From positions 62,001 through 126,000 of the forward strand of contig CAXXLC010000021.1 in assembly GCA_963677345.2 (NCBI GenBank): a DNA stretch of 64,000 nucleotides, written 5' to 3'. Positions within the stretch are counted from its first letter, which is position 1, and every line of letters begins with the position of its first letter. This document shows, one piece after another, positions 43,722-53,106 of this stretch. The notes under the pieces were generated by a model. That model searched no databases. It was not told where the DNA came from and worked only from the letters and a program-made list of their open reading frames with translations. The stretch comes from Saccharicrinis sp963677345. Its GTDB lineage: Bacteria > Bacteroidota > Bacteroidia > Bacteroidales > Marinilabiliaceae. The position numbers and the translations under genes are program-made.

Positions 43722-44759
43722 TTACATTAAATCTTCAAACCGTCCATTAATCAAGGCATTACATTTTAAACACCTTCCGTTTTTCAGATTTAAAACTTTT
43801 GTTTGATAACCATTCCTTTCTATTAATAAAGCATTACATCTGGGGCAATAAGTATTGGTTGCTTTATGTTGCATTACATTTCCAATGTAAACATATTTTA
43901 TCCCTGCATTTTTAGCAGTATCATATGCCTGCTCAAGTTTACTTAAAGGTGTATCCGGTAAATAACTCAGCTTATACGTACCATAAAATTTACTAAAGTG
44001 CAACGGAACCTCACTAAAACCACTTTGTACCAACCAGGAGCACATTTTTTTTATTTCAATTAAATCATCGGTATATTCAGGAATTATTAAATTAGTAATC
44101 TCAAGCCAAACACCTTCTTCTTTTAATATTTCTAGCGTATTTAAAACATTCTTCAAGTGAATACCACTTAACTTCTGATAAGTATCTTCATTAAAGCATT
44201 TCAAGTCAATGTTCGCTGCATCAATATATTTAATCCACTCCCGTAAAGGCTTTTTATTGATATATCCTGCTGATACTATAATATTTTTTAAACCCTTTTC
44301 CTGTGCTATGACCGAAATATCTTTTGCATATTCATAATACACGTTGGGGTCGGTATAAGTATATGAAATTGAATTACATTGGTTGTTTTGAGCAAGTTGT
44401 ATTATTTGCTCCGGAGAAACATAATCAAACTCCTCTTTATTAAAATCCCGTTGTGAAATATTATAATTCTGACAATTTAAACATCTTAAATTACAGCCGG
44501 TTGTAGATAGAGACAACGTATGGCTTGCAGGGAAAAAATGATACAATGGCTTTTTTTCTACCGGATCAACATGAATAGCACATGGATAACCATATACAAT
44601 CGAAATAAGTTTATTATTTATATTTTGACGAGTCCGGCATATACCTATCTCACCCTCCTCCAATACACAATGATGCGGACAAAGCAAACACTCCACTGCA
44701 TTATTTAATGGCTTCCAATATTCAGCAACATATTCATTATTATGACTCAACAAGTTCAT
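43722..44759 (-). CDS. amrS: AmmeMemoRadiSam system radical SAM enzyme
   Basis: A 345-residue radical SAM protein. N-terminal Cys cluster CLLCPHHCVLEEGEIGICR, radical SAM motif STTGCNLRCLNCQNYNIS (CxxxCxxC written here with the three ligands in GCNLRCLNC), and a C-terminal zinc-ribbon pair CPRC and CLKC. It is the PflA-like member of the conserved AMMECR1-Memo-radical SAM gene set, whose reaction is not established. It overlaps the metallophosphoesterase gene by 20 bp. Confidence 0.92.
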   Translation of the reverse strand: MNLLSHNNEYVAEYWKPLNNAVECLLCPHHCVLEEGEIGICRTRQNINNKLISIVYGYPCAIHVDPVEKKPLYHFFPASHTLSLSTTGCNLRCLNCQNYNISQRDFNKEEFDYVSPEQIIQLAQNNQCNSISYTYTDPNVYYEYAKDISVIAQEKGLKNIIVSAGYINKKPLREWIKYIDAANIDLKCFNEDTYQKLSGIHLKNVLNTLEILKEEGVWLEITNLIIPEYTDDLIEIKKMCSWLVQSGFSEVPLHFSKFYGTYKLSYLPDTPLSKLEQAYDTAKNAGIKYVYIGNVMQHKATNTYCPRCNALLIERNGYQTKVLNLKNGRCLKCNALINGRFEDLM

Positions 44760-45633
44760 AATTCTCAGCCTTTCTATAACCTTCTATTTTTATAGAACCA
44801 GAAGGAGTAATTGTTACAATACTATAACTACTATTCTCTTTTCCAGATCCTTCAACCATTGCTTTTAATGTATAATATAAAATTCCATTAATCTCATTTA
44901 TATCACCCTCATGTTTATGTCCCTGAAATACTGCCATCACTTTGCCTGATTCCTCTAACACTTCCCTTACTTTCTTTGAATTATTCACATATAAATCACC
45001 TTTTCCATCTAACAATTGGTGTACAAAAACAACTACAGGGAAAGTACTTGAAGAAAGAACTTCGTTTAACCACTGCACCTGCTTGTATGGTATATTGGTA
45101 TCTTTCCAGCTATAATTATGATGATCGTAATCTCTTCCCGATGAAGTATAACAGGCATCAAGAACCACAAACCGAATCTTATTCCTTTCAAAATAATAAT
45201 AAGATTTATCCTTATCTATTCCGGTATTTTCAATTTCATTTAAAAATTGTTGTTTAGATAAAGAATCCATATCATGATTGCCTAAAACGTGATATCCGGG
45301 ACCTTTAAATTCAGTAAATACCCCTTCAATCTTTCTTAAATAAGCCAAAGTTTTTTCTTCTTCAGGAGGTTCATTCTGGTCTTTAAAATCACCTGTTTCT
45401 ATTACAAAATCAACCTTTTGTTCATTAAACAGGTCGATTGCTTCTTTCAGTTTATAATCACTCTCTCTGAAATATCTTCCCCACTTAATTTCAGCATCTG
45501 CATAATGAATATCAGTTACCCAACCAAATCGAAGAGGTGCATCTATAAATCGAAAGGAAGGCAATATTGTTAATCCGGTTACTAAAACAGTTCCGGTTTT
45601 AATAAAATGCCTGCGGTTCATTTTTTGTACCAT
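44740..45633 (-). CDS. Tat-type exported calcineurin-like metallophosphoesterase
   Basis: A 297-residue protein. MNRRHFIKTGTVLVTGLTIL is a probable twin-arginine signal (start may be Met5 of the longest frame). The metallophosphoesterase motifs are complete: VTDIHYAD, TGDFKDQNE, VLGNHDMD, VVVFVHQ and FQGHKHEGD. It is inserted between the amrA-like and amrS genes and overlaps amrS, so it belongs to the operon. Substrate unknown; a phosphodiester or phosphomonoester outside the cytosol is likely. Confidence 0.9.
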   Translation of the reverse strand: MVQKMNRRHFIKTGTVLVTGLTILPSFRFIDAPLRFGWVTDIHYADAEIKWGRYFRESDYKLKEAIDLFNEQKVDFVIETGDFKDQNEPPEEEKTLAYLRKIEGVFTEFKGPGYHVLGNHDMDSLSKQQFLNEIENTGIDKDKSYYYFERNKIRFVVLDACYTSSGRDYDHHNYSWKDTNIPYKQVQWLNEVLSSSTFPVVVFVHQLLDGKGDLYVNNSKKVREVLEESGKVMAVFQGHKHEGDINEINGILYYTLKAMVEGSGKENSSYSIVTITPSGSIKIEGYRKAENYELVES

Positions 45634-45640
45634 AAATAAA

Positions 45641-46177
45641 TTATTTATCTGAAAATATTATGGCTTCAAAAGTATAAATATCAGCTTCTTTCCACCCCTC
45701 CCATCCCATATGAGCTTTATCCTTTGATAAATGCCCCATAAACTCATCTATACCCCAATTTGTTTTTGATGCAACCTGAGGCAAAAAAGTACCTCTGTTC
45801 CATCCTTTTTCAATAAAGACACCATGTTTGCCAAGTTCTATTTGGCTTATATCTTCTATTTTCTTTTTAGGAGTTAACACTGATATTTCTATTCTCAAAT
45901 CATTTAACTCATCAATCTCAACGGGTAAAAATCTATGATCGTTAAATGCAGCAGAAACAGCATTATTTCTTACTAAATCCACTAATTTTAACTCTGAATC
46001 AAATTGGCCAATACAACCTCTTAATTTACCTGAAACATACACAGAAACAAATGCACTATCATAACTGGCCAGTTCTCCAGTTGTTGAACAGGCTTTTGTA
46101 GTTTCATTAAACAAATAATCCTCAATAGCTAAACGGGCTTCCTTTAACAACAATTCTTTATTTATTTCTGAAATCAT
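45641..46177 (-). CDS. amrA: AmmeMemoRadiSam system protein A (AMMECR1 family)
   Basis: A 178-residue AMMECR1 protein. The signature LRGCIGQFDSELKLVDLVRN and the end regions NDHRFLPVEIDEL and KGWNRGTFLPQVA are conserved. The function is unknown in any organism. It starts 9 bp after the stop of the Memo-family gene and 7 bp before the phosphoesterase gene. Confidence 0.94.
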   Translation of the reverse strand: MISEINKELLLKEARLAIEDYLFNETTKACSTTGELASYDSAFVSVYVSGKLRGCIGQFDSELKLVDLVRNNAVSAAFNDHRFLPVEIDELNDLRIEISVLTPKKKIEDISQIELGKHGVFIEKGWNRGTFLPQVASKTNWGIDEFMGHLSKDKAHMGWEGWKEADIYTFEAIIFSDK

Positions 46178-46186
46178 ATCCTGTTT

Positions 46187-47041
46187 TTAAATTTCTCGTT
46201 GAATAATAATCGACTGATACCCCACAACACGTAATAAATCATGATTCACACAATCACCTGATGTACCGTATCGTACCTTTTTATAGTTTACAGACTCAAT
46301 ATCTTTTGTGATGTGCATTAAGGTTAAAACAGAGGTCCATCCACATAAGCTCGTGAATAAATTAGGAATAGCAAGCTCCTTGTTTTCATTCAGGGTATTC
46401 AGTAAATTTTGTGGAGTATTTGAGCAAATAGCTTCAACGGTCTTTTCATCAACTACCCTTGCTTTTTCATCAGACGGATAATGCGACAAATCAGTACTAA
46501 TCACAAACAAATTTGATTTATTGAAATAGGGTTTTAATACTTTAGCAATTTGTTCTATTACCTGGTGATCATGTGTTCCTATGATTACAGGCACAATATG
46601 ATTTACTTTTTTTAATTGATACTGCAAAAATGGTAGCTGAACCTCAATAGTATGCTCATCGGCATGGGCAGCAGAAACAAATTCAAAACATTTATTCTCA
46701 CGAATAAGCTTATTCGCAATATCTAAGTTAACAGTCACTAACCCTAAAGGGGTTTTGTAATGCCCTTTATTATAAATTGAAGCTCCATGTAATGCTACAT
46801 GATGACTTGAACCTATAACAAATATATTATCGTATGTGGCATCCGGGTTTAACAACGAATAGGCTCCGGCTGCTATTTTACCGGAATAAACATATCCTGC
46901 ATGAGGAACAATTATGGCTGAAATATTATTTACAGAATTATTAAAACCCGAAAAAAGATCTTTAAGCTGTTTTTTTAATCTATCAGGATTTGAATCGTAA
47001 AATGATCCGGCAACAACAGGTTCTCTATCTACACAATTCAT
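46187..47041 (-). CDS. amrB: AmmeMemoRadiSam system protein B (Memo family)
   Basis: A 284-residue Memo-fold protein, related to extradiol dioxygenases. Possible metal ligands are His in VPHAGYVYSGKIAAG, GSSHHVALHG and HADEHTIEVQLPFLQY; STDLSHYPSDEKAR completes the set. It is the first gene of the amrB-amrA-phosphoesterase-amrS operon. Confidence 0.94.
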   Translation of the reverse strand: MNCVDREPVVAGSFYDSNPDRLKKQLKDLFSGFNNSVNNISAIIVPHAGYVYSGKIAAGAYSLLNPDATYDNIFVIGSSHHVALHGASIYNKGHYKTPLGLVTVNLDIANKLIRENKCFEFVSAAHADEHTIEVQLPFLQYQLKKVNHIVPVIIGTHDHQVIEQIAKVLKPYFNKSNLFVISTDLSHYPSDEKARVVDEKTVEAICSNTPQNLLNTLNENKELAIPNLFTSLCGWTSVLTLMHITKDIESVNYKKVRYGTSGDCVNHDLLRVVGYQSIIIQREI

Positions 47042-47198
47042 ATTTCACAAAATTTACATTCTAAAACCAATTACATTACATTAAAGTTACCATATTTTTT
47101 TGAAAAAAAATACACAACACAACCATCTCACTTTAAGAACATTTGGACAAACAAGACATAAAAACGCAAAAATATTTTTATTTTTTTCGCTTGTTATG

Positions 47199-47229
47199 TT
47201 TGGTATTTTACAAAAAACCTCTACTTTTG
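47199..47229 (+). promoter_or_regulatory. Promoter of the tRNA cluster
   Basis: TTTG (47199-47202), 19-bp spacer, TACTTTTG (47222-47229). This is an exact match to the Bacteroidetes -33/-7 consensus, about 38 bp before the first tRNA. Confidence 0.85.
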
Positions 47230-47266
47230 CATCCGCGTTAACGAAATAACAACAGCGCAATAAGGA

Positions 47267-47339
47267 GATTCAGTAGCTCAGCTGGTAGAGCACATCCCTT
47301 TTAAGGATGGGGTCCTGGGTTCGAACCCCAGCTGAATCA
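47267..47339 (+). tRNA. tRNA-Lys (UUU), copy 1
   Basis: Acceptor GATTCAG / CTGAATC with discriminator A; D loop AGCTCAGCTGGTAGAGC; anticodon stem CATCC / GGATG with loop CTTTTAA (anticodon TTT); TTCGAAC T loop. CCA is not encoded. Confidence 0.97.
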
Positions 47340-47387
47340 CTTAAAATTTTAAAAAATAAATTCAAGAAAATTGAATTTAATACCGGA

Positions 47388-47460
47388 GATTCAGTAGCTC
47401 AGCTGGTAGAGCACATCCCTTTTAAGGATGGGGTCCTGGGTTCGAACCCCAGCTGAATCA
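47388..47460 (+). tRNA. tRNA-Lys (UUU), copy 2
   Basis: Identical to copy 1, 121 bp downstream. The spacer (TTCAAGAAAATTGAATTTAA) is partly duplicated too, so the unit was copied in tandem. Confidence 0.97.
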
Positions 47461-47507
47461 CAAAAATTTGAAAAAATAAATTCAGGAAGACTGGATTTAA
47501 TACCGGA

Positions 47508-47580
47508 GATTCAGTAGCTCAGCTGGTAGAGCACATCCCTTTTAAGGATGGGGTCCTGGGTTCGAACCCCAGCTGAATCA
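47508..47580 (+). tRNA. tRNA-Lys (UUU), copy 3
   Basis: Identical to copies 1 and 2, 120 bp after copy 2. Confidence 0.97.
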
Positions 47581-47642
47581 CTAGAGGAGGACAACATATT
47601 GTTCTCCTTTTTTATTAAGATTGAGGAATCCTCAATGTGTTT

Positions 47643-47715
47643 TGTCCCATGGTGTAATTGGCAACACGTCTGATTTTGGTTCAGAAGAGTCCAGGTTCGA
47701 GCCCTGGTGGGACAA
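47643..47715 (+). tRNA. tRNA-Gln (UUG)
   Basis: Acceptor TGTCCCA / TGGGACA; anticodon stem TCTGA / TCAGA with loop TTTTGGT (anticodon TTG); T arm CCAGG-TTCGAGC-CCTGG. CCA is not encoded. Confidence 0.96.
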
Positions 47716-47721
47716 CAACAA

Positions 47722-47758
47722 AAAAAAGCCTGAAGTCGATTGATTTCAGGCTTTTTTG
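47722..47758 (+). terminator. Terminator of the tRNA operon
   Basis: GCCTGAA (47728-47734) / TTCAGGC (47745-47751) flanked by seven A and six T; the A/T flanks extend the stem. Confidence 0.9.
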
Positions 47759-48168
47759 TTCACTCTTCTATGCTTTTCTGTTTTATACAAATCACAAGTC
47801 AAAAAGGCAGTATTAAATATACAGAATCAGCTGTACAGGGCAATTTGACAGCCAATAAATCTATATTCCACTATGGATTACTTTTTGCTTTTTTATATCA
47901 GCTAACAAATTAAGGAAACGATTTAAAATGAAGGTTATGTTTAAAGACAATTTGACAAACTTCAACCTGGGAAATTAAGTTGAGAATTAAGAATCAGAAC
48001 GTTTATTTAATTGATTTTATTAAAAAACAATTATTATGGACTATAAAGATTATTATAAAACACTTGGAGTTTCAAAAAGTGCCACTCAGGATGAACTTAG
48101 GACCAGACGATATAGTTGGGTTTGTTAAAAAAGTTATGTTAATTTTGCATTAAAGAAAACTAACACAT

Positions 48169-48558
48169 ATGTCATCACAGGATCTCAACGCACAGTTACT
48201 AGGACTATTTTTACCACAAGGAATATTGGATCATTTTACAATAACAGACTTCAAGCAAGAAGCAAGTGGTCAGGATTTATACACAAAGAAGCTTACTATA
48301 TATTTAGAAGAAAAAAAAGAAATCCCGAAAGAATATAGTAATTATCAATATAAAGCAAGTGGCTTTATGGCACCAAAGGAAATAAAAGACTGTCCAGTTA
48401 GGCGGAATTTAGTGACTTTAAATGTAAAATGCAGGCGTTGGGATGTTATGATAGAAGGGAAATATCAAAAGCGAAGCAGAAACTGGAAATCTGTAGCAGA
48501 CGGCACTCGGTTAGATCCTGAGTATGCCGCTTTTTTAAAAGGAATTGGTGGACTCTAA
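48169..48558 (+). CDS. ISAon1-type transposase N-terminal region protein
   Basis: A 129-residue protein that opens SSQDLNAQLLGLFLPQGILD and contains the basic stretch CPVRRNLVTLNVKCRRWDV. In this IS group a separate N-terminal DNA-binding protein precedes the catalytic one. Its end overlaps the next ORF by 14 bp in the +1 frame. Confidence 0.85.
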   Translation: MSSQDLNAQLLGLFLPQGILDHFTITDFKQEASGQDLYTKKLTIYLEEKKEIPKEYSNYQYKASGFMAPKEIKDCPVRRNLVTLNVKCRRWDVMIEGKYQKRSRNWKSVADGTRLDPEYAAFLKGIGGL

Positions 48559-49534
48559 TGCCATAAGTACCGAAAGTCTACGAATATTCTTTGGAATAAA
48601 TGCAAGTACATTCCAACAACAGTACAAAAATAAACTCAGTGGCTATAGCAGCTGGAATCAGAAGCCCCATGCCGACGAATATTTAGTTTTTCCGGAAAAT
48701 ATGGGAGCATTTCTCTCTATTGACGAAGTGGCATTATCAAATGGAGAATTATATACTATACTAACAAACAAGGCTGCATCTGGTAAAAAAGGTAGTATAA
48801 TTGGGATTTTCCAAGGCGTTGAGAGCTTTAGCATAATCAGTCTAATAAAAGAACATATAGGTTTTAAACTTAGAGATAAAGTAGAGGAAATCACATTAGA
48901 TTTATCACCTACTATGAATGCTATAGCTAAATCTTGCTTTAGAAGAGCCAAGCGTGTAGCTGATCGATTTCATGTACAAAAATTAACATATGAGGCTGTT
49001 CAACAGATTCGTATTGAATATAGATGGGAGGCAATAGATCAGGACAATTTAGAGATATCACTAGCTCGTAAAAATGATACAGAATATTCTCCTGAAATAC
49101 TACCAAACGGAGACAGTATTAAACAATTACTAGCTCGTAGCAGACACTTATTATTTAAATCTCCAGAAAAATGGACAGCTTCTCAAAAAGAAAGAGCTAC
49201 CCTATTATTTGAAAGATATCCTGAAATAAAAAAGGCTTATTATTTATCACAGGATTTAAAGATTGCATATAACCATATGTGCGAGAAAAATGTTGGTTGG
49301 CTTAAATTAGCACATTGGTCTGAGAAAGTCAGAAAGAGCGGCTTTAAATCATTTAATTCTATTGCTGATACATTTTTCAACTACTATGATAATATATCAA
49401 ACTTCTTTAATAATAGAAGTACTAATGCTGCGGCTGAATCTTTTAATGCTAAAATAAAAGAATTCAGAAGACAATTTAGAGGTGTAGTAGATGTGAAATT
49501 CTTTCTTTTTAGGCTTACTAAAATATATGCGTAG
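48545..49534 (+). CDS. ISL3-like DDE transposase
   Basis: A 329-residue catalytic protein. DDE residues are visible in FLSIDEVALSNGE (first D), LDLSPTMNAIAKS (second D) and NAAAESFNAKIKEFRRQFRG (E). The frame is closed by a stop at 48536-48538, so the start must be the TTG at 48545 or GTG at 48548 inside the end of the first ORF, pointing to translational coupling. Confidence 0.88.
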   Translation: MVDSNAISTESLRIFFGINASTFQQQYKNKLSGYSSWNQKPHADEYLVFPENMGAFLSIDEVALSNGELYTILTNKAASGKKGSIIGIFQGVESFSIISLIKEHIGFKLRDKVEEITLDLSPTMNAIAKSCFRRAKRVADRFHVQKLTYEAVQQIRIEYRWEAIDQDNLEISLARKNDTEYSPEILPNGDSIKQLLARSRHLLFKSPEKWTASQKERATLLFERYPEIKKAYYLSQDLKIAYNHMCEKNVGWLKLAHWSEKVRKSGFKSFNSIADTFFNYYDNISNFFNNRSTNAAAESFNAKIKEFRRQFRGVVDVKFFLFRLTKIYA

Positions 49535-50483
49535 TTAACATATTTATAACTTAGACCCAATATTTAACGCTGATCCTGAACTTAAAAAAGCCTATCGTAA
49601 ACTAGCTATAAAATACCACCCTGATAAAAACAAAGGTGATAAAAAAGCTGAAGAACGATTCAAGGAAGTTGGCGAGGCTTATGAAGTTTTAAAAGATCCT
49701 GAAAAAAGAAGAAAATACGACCAACTTGGTGCCAACTGGAAGCAATATCAAAACTCAGACTTTGGAGGTTTTGACTTTTCTCAATTCAGAGGAAGCAAGC
49801 CGGGAGCAGGAGGTTCTTATCATTTCAATGGAGATTTAGGTGATATGTTTGGTAACTCAGGTGGTGGATTCTCTGATTTCTTTAATGCTTTTTTTGGAGG
49901 ATTTGAAGGACAACCAGGATCTAATGGCTTTAACGGATTTAATCAAAGACCTCCCAGTACCAAAGGCAAAGATTATAAAGCAACAATGGAAATATCCATT
50001 AACGAAGCTTACAATGGTACAAGCAGAATTATAAATGTAGATGGACAGAAGTTAAGAGTAACGATTAAACCCGGTGCTTATGACGGTCAGGAATTAAGAA
50101 TTAAAGGTAAAGGTCAGGTCAGTTACAATGGTGGTTCACAAGGCGATCTTTACATAAAGATTAAAATCCTACCCGATTCCCATTATGAAATACAGGGGAA
50201 TGATTTGCTTTATAAAGCAAATATAGATGTATTTACAGCCATAACAGGCGGAAAAACTGAAGTAAATACCATTGCAGGAAAATTAAGTTTAAAAATCCCC
50301 AAAGGGTCACAGCCCGGATGCAAACTAAGATTAAGAGGAAAAGGAATGCCATCATACAATAACTCTTCGTTGCATGGAGATTTATTTATTAAACTGAATG
50401 TAAATATCCCAAAGGATCTTTCTCAAGAAGAACTTGATTTAGTAAAAAAATTAAAAAATATGCACAAACAGCATAGTAGTTGA

Positions 50484-51664
50484 AAGTTAAAAGTTGAAAG
50501 TCTAAAGCATAATATGACAGATGTAGGCGAAGAAAGCTCTTAGTTCTTAGCTCTTAGTTCTTAGGCTTTAGGCCATATTGTTTCAGTTTGCAACCTTTGC
50601 GCAGCAAATTCCAATTCGTATTAATTAGCTGTAATTCATATTAATTAGTATTCATAATAATTCGTGATAATTTGCGTTAATTAGATGACCCAAAAAACAT
50701 TGCACAGCAATAATAATTTGATGACTATTTGAGAGTTCTTAAATCGTCGAGTTGTTAATTTGATGAATTGATTAAAGATTAGGGATTAGGGATTAGCTCG
50801 CAGAGTAAACAAAATTTCATAACGAAAACCAAAATCCGTAAGGATTTGTCTTTGCGACTTTAGTTTTAAGGAGTTTGAATCTTTATTTTAAAAGTTATTT
50901 ACGGTTTTGCGGGCTTTGCGAGAAAAACAGTAGTTGAAAGTTGAGAGTCTAAAGTTGATAGTCTAAAGCATAATATGACAGATGTAGGCGAAGAAAGCTC
51001 TTAGTTCTTAGCTCTTAGTTCTTAGGCTTTAGGCCATATTGTTTCAGTTTGCAACCTTTGCGCAGCAAATTCCAATTCGTATTAATTAGCTGTAATTCAT
51101 ATTAATTAGTATTCATAATAATTCGTGATAATTTGCGTTAATTAGATGACCCAAAAAACATTGCACAGCAATAATAATTTGATGACTATTTGAGAGTTCT
51201 TAAATCGTCGAGTTGTTAATTTGATGAATTGATTAAAGATTAGGGATTAGGGATTAGCTCGCAGAGTAAACAAAATTTCATAACGAAAACCAAAATCCGT
51301 AAGGATTTGTCTTTGCGACTTTAGTTTTAAGGAGTTTGAATCTTTATTTTAAAAGTTATTTACGGTTTTGCGGGCTTTGCGAGAAAAACAGTAGTTGAAA
51401 GTTGAGAGTCTAAAGTTGAAAGTCTAAAGCATAATATGACAGATGTAGGCGAAGAAAGCTCTTAGTTCATAGCTCTTAGCTCCTAGACATAAGGCCACAG
51501 TATTTCAGACCGCAACATTTGCGCAGCAAATACTAATTCGTGGTAATTAACTGTAATTCATGGTAATTCGTAATCATTCGTTGCAATTCGCATTTATAAA
51601 GAATTCGTGATAATTTGTGTTAATTAGATGACCCAAAAAACATTGCACAGCAATAATAATTTGA
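50484..51664 (+). repeat. 461-bp tandem direct repeat, two full copies and a partial third
   Basis: The string starting GCATAATATGACAGATGTAG occurs at 50507, 50968 and 51429, exactly 461 bp apart. Copies one and two are almost identical; copy three diverges and loses about 200 bp before ending near 51664. Each unit begins with GTTGAAA and TCTTAGT heptamers, then TTTGCGCAGCAAAT, a GATTAGG triplet and a TTTGCGGGCTTTGCGAG segment. No gene. Related units recur at 54.7, 55.6, 59.7, 60.6 and 61.8 kb. Confidence 0.92.
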
Positions 51665-51990
51665 TGACTATTAGGGATCACGTACAATATTTGGTCTGAG
51701 CATAAAATATTGTTTATTTGCTATTAAAAAGAAAAGAGGCTGAATTTAAAATCGACGAAGTCATAAGTTTTATCTAAACATATCATTAATAATATTTTAT
51801 CATCAACTAACATTTATAAAAGGCTGCTCAATACATATAAATTGAACAACCTTTTATTGATATAAATAATCATGTCAGAATATTATAGGAAGCCCTAATG
51901 CCCCCTGCCCTTTGTTATAAAGGTATATGGAGAAATGACACTATAGTTTTTCAAAGACATAAAAAATAGTCGGGATACTATCTTAAGTCC
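51665..51990. other. Gene-free stretch with a bidirectional hairpin
   Basis: A hairpin at 51818-51855 (AAAAGGCTGCTCAAT / ATTGAACAACCTTTT, two mismatches) is flanked by A and T and could terminate transcription from either side. The 25-bp motif seen at 40987 recurs at 51735. No ORF. Confidence 0.5.
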
Positions 51991-52513
51991 TTAAGCACCT
52001 TTACGAAAAACAGATCTTAGTCTTTTCTTTGCTGAATCAAACAGTGATTCATTTTTATTATCATTAATAATTTGAGCTTCCTCAACCTCAATATTACTTC
52101 CTCCAACTCCTCCAACTGGAATTTCACGATAATTTACATATTCCTTTTTCTTTGGTATCTGTATTGAAAGCCTGTCATTTTTAAATTTTGCTTTGATATG
52201 ATCCATATTCATATCTTCCGACAGGCCAAAACTTCTTACAAATGACGATTCACAAAAACTATTATCCTTTGCAAACCATCTACCACCCTTCTCTTTACGA
52301 TACCCCTGAATGGTTTAAAACGCCATCACTAACGCTTATTTTCAAGTCTTTCTTTTTTATCCCGGGCACTGAATACTCAAGCTGATATCCAGTGGATGTT
52401 TCATTTAGTTTTTCCTTTACTGAATCTTCAAACATACAAGGAGACAGCAAACCCAATTCGGGAAATAAACTAAACTCACTAAACGGATTACGATATGTCA
52501 TTATTGCTCTCAT
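51991..52513 (-). pseudogene. Hsp20-type gene with a single-base frameshift
   Basis: The frame from ATG 52513 (preceded by GGAGGG) reads MTYRNPFSEFSLFPEL, YQLEYSVPGIKKKDLKISV and then meets a stop. Deleting one base of the TTTAAA tract at about 52314-52320 gives DGVLTIQGYRKEKGGRWFAK, then FVRSFGLSEDMNMDHIKAKF and KNDRLSIQIPKKKEY to the end at 51991. The joined product is a divergent alpha-crystallin protein with an acidic C-terminal extension. It is third in a run of three Hsp20 genes, after a terminator. Confidence 0.85.
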
Positions 52514-52563
52514 CGTTTTACCCTCCTATAATTAATCAATATTCAATACAAATGAAAAATATT

Positions 52564-52592
52564 GGCAGCCGTTAATATTCCTAACGGCTGCC
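52564..52592 (-). terminator. Terminator after the second Hsp20 gene (minus strand)
   Basis: Perfect 11-bp stem GGCAGCCGTTA / TAACGGCTGCC followed on the minus strand by AATATTTTTC. It separates the 52602-53036 gene from the frameshifted one. Confidence 0.85.
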
Positions 52593-52601
52593 TGATAATA
52601 G

Positions 52602-53036
52602 TTATAAAATAGAAATTTGTTTTGCTGGTTTTGGTTTTATTTCTTCACGTTTTGGTAAAGTCAGACAAAGAATACCATCTTGATATTTTGCACTTATCTT
52701 TTCCGAGTCAACCAACTCTCTTGGTACATCAAAAGTTCTTTTAAACGACTGATAACTGAACTCATGCCGGGTATACCTTACATCCGGATTAGATTTTGAT
52801 TCCACATCAGAAGAAATAGACAACTTACCATTATCATAATTAATTTTAAAATCGTCTTTTTTCATTCCGGGTGCAGCCACCTCTATGACATAATCATCCT
52901 TAGTTTCTTTGATATTAACTCTTGGCAGAGTAGTATTTGTTGTTGAATAATTTGAATTTGACCAATCCATCATATCATCATCGAAAAACCGATCGAACAA
53001 TGATGGAAAACTGTTTGAAAATCTAGTAGCTAACAT
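52602..53036 (-). CDS. Small heat-shock protein, Hsp20 family
   Basis: A 144-residue alpha-crystallin protein (LPRVNIKETKDDYVIEVAAP, GMKKDDFKINYDNGKLSIS, DGILCLTLPKREE). It lies 70 bp downstream of a closely related Hsp20 gene, with a GCAGGGC/GCCCTGC hairpin (53079-53097) between them. A GGAGG 8 bases before the ATG decides the start. Confidence 0.95.
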   Translation of the reverse strand: MLATRFSNSFPSLFDRFFDDDMMDWSNSNYSTTNTTLPRVNIKETKDDYVIEVAAPGMKKDDFKINYDNGKLSISSDVESKSNPDVRYTRHEFSYQSFKRTFDVPRELVDSEKISAKYQDGILCLTLPKREEIKPKPAKQISIL

Positions 53037-53106
53037 AGCGTATCCTCCATCTTTAAATTAAACAAATTACTTTACAAGGCAGGGCTGGTTGCCCTGCTTA
53101 AATACC

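Larger units (their letters stand above)
48100..49576 (+). mobile_element. ISL3-like insertion sequence (ISAon1 type), 1477 bp
   Basis: Imperfect terminal inverted repeats: left GGACCAGACGATATAGTTGG, right (reverse complement) GGATCAGCGTTAAATATTGG, with further matches inward to TATGTTAA. An 8-bp target duplication TGAACTTA lies at 48092-48099 and 49577-49584; 8 bp is usual for ISL3. Two ORFs are inside. Confidence 0.9.
48036..50483 (+). pseudogene. CbpA/DnaJ-type co-chaperone gene split by an insertion sequence
   Basis: Bases 48036-48099 encode MDYKDYYKTLGVSKSATQDE and L, the start of a J domain. After the insertion sequence, 49585 onward continues in the same frame as KKAYRKLAIKYHPDKNKGDK (the HPD motif), the G/F-rich linker (GGGFSDFFNAFFGGFEG) and the two C-terminal substrate-binding domains (DYKATMEISINEAYNGT, LRLRGKGMPSY). 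Removing the element and one 8-bp target copy restores a 320-residue CbpA-like protein with no other lesion. The remaining ORF from 49845 could give a J-less fragment. The stop codon lies in the heptamer tail AGTAGTTGAAAGTT. Confidence 0.9.

Noticed and set aside
50507..51664. Possible CRISPR array
   Set aside because: Repeat units are 461 bp with no short repeat-spacer pattern; the 7-bp and 11-bp arrays have no unique spacers either, and no cas gene is present.
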